From contig KQ481983.1 of assembly GCA_001430745.1 (NCBI GenBank), positions 3,851,387-3,881,349 of the forward strand: a stretch of DNA of 29,963 nt, in the 5' to 3' direction. A program made the translations under genes and the position numbers. This stretch comes from Auxenochlorella pyrenoidosa. Its lineage: Eukaryota > Chlorophyta > Trebouxiophyceae > Chlorellales > Chlorellaceae. Each line of letters begins with the position of its first letter. Within the stretch, counting starts at the first letter, position 1. The notes below the pieces were generated by a model. That model was not told where the DNA came from. It did no database searches and saw only the letters and a list, made by a program, of their open reading frames with translations. Positions 29,746 to 29,963 of the stretch are shown here, in pieces.

Positions 29746-29963
29746 GTGAGTGCCTGCCTGGGGGGGTAGGGGCCTGGCAAGGGGCAGGGCGGGGCCAGGT
29801 TGCTGTGCGGTGCGCGTGGTGGTGGGAGGGAGGGCGCACACGCGCCCCAGGGCCCTGCCCTGTGTGCTCGCACGCGCCCTGCTGCCCCCTGCCCTGCTCC
29901 ACCCTGTCCCGGCCTGCCGTGTTGACAGCCTGTGTGTGTTGGCATGCCGAGCCCTTCCCCTTG
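29746..29963 (+). other. Intron of the F-box gene running off the window
   Basis: It opens with GTGAGTGC. Nothing in the remaining 218 nt reads as the continuation of the F-box, so the next exon is probably outside the window. Confidence 0.6.

Noticed and set aside
1..29963. tRNA genes, transposons, CRISPR arrays or a linked gene cluster
   Set aside because: I looked for internal promoter boxes, terminal repeats, transposase motifs and spaced repeats and found none that hold up. The genes belong to unrelated pathways.

Overview
The window looks like nuclear DNA of a green alga, most likely a GC-rich trebouxiophyte of the Chlorella type (inference). It is GC-rich, almost every gene is cut by short introns of about 100-280 nt, and several genes have TGTAA, the chlorophyte polyadenylation signal, 60-190 nt past the stop. 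The gene content is plant-like: a bifunctional RIBA riboflavin enzyme with a transit-peptide-like N-terminus, a nuclear-encoded plastid ribosomal protein bL33, a plant-type MsrA tail and a SKIP22/FBXO7-like F-box protein. There are no operons, mobile elements, CRISPR arrays or rRNA genes, and I recognised no tRNA genes.

Layout, left to right: (1) 163-2077 +, 3' part of a GT49/LARGE-like glycosyltransferase; (2) 2340-4530 -, membrane acyltransferase of the AT3 family; (3) 5236-7165 +, AlkB-type dioxygenase with UBZ4 and GRF zinc fingers; (4) 7550-9056 +, borealin-related chromosomal passenger protein; (5) 9947-11225 +, MsrA; (6) 11898-15754 -, SNX1/Vps5-like PX-BAR sorting nexin, broken by a 303-base run of N at 12949-13251; (7) 16612-19035 -, translation factor eIF3h; (8) 19451-21917 +, RIBA; (9) 22373-23357 -, small secreted cysteine-rich protein of unknown function; (10) 23582-26263 +, QLQ-like/PHD/extended-PHD chromatin protein; (11) 26735-27875 -, plastid bL33; (12) 28066 to the right edge, +, SKIP22/FBXO7-like F-box protein, 3' truncated.

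The exon models were built by hand from splice sites, phase continuity and family alignment. For nine complete genes they close into a single reading frame with a length that is a multiple of three. These are independent housekeeping and regulatory genes and I see no joint pathway. Three pairs are head to head with short shared upstream regions (eIF3h/RIBA, secreted protein/PHD protein, bL33/F-box protein).

The points most worth a second look are: RIBA, whose riboflavin DHBP-synthase half is intact but whose GTP cyclohydrolase II half has lost two of three zinc cysteines; the UBZ4-AlkB-GRF domain combination; the QLQ-PHD-ePHD combination; a 7-nt last coding exon in bL33; and at least four homology-supported GC-AG introns. 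I did not find a clearly new multi-gene system.
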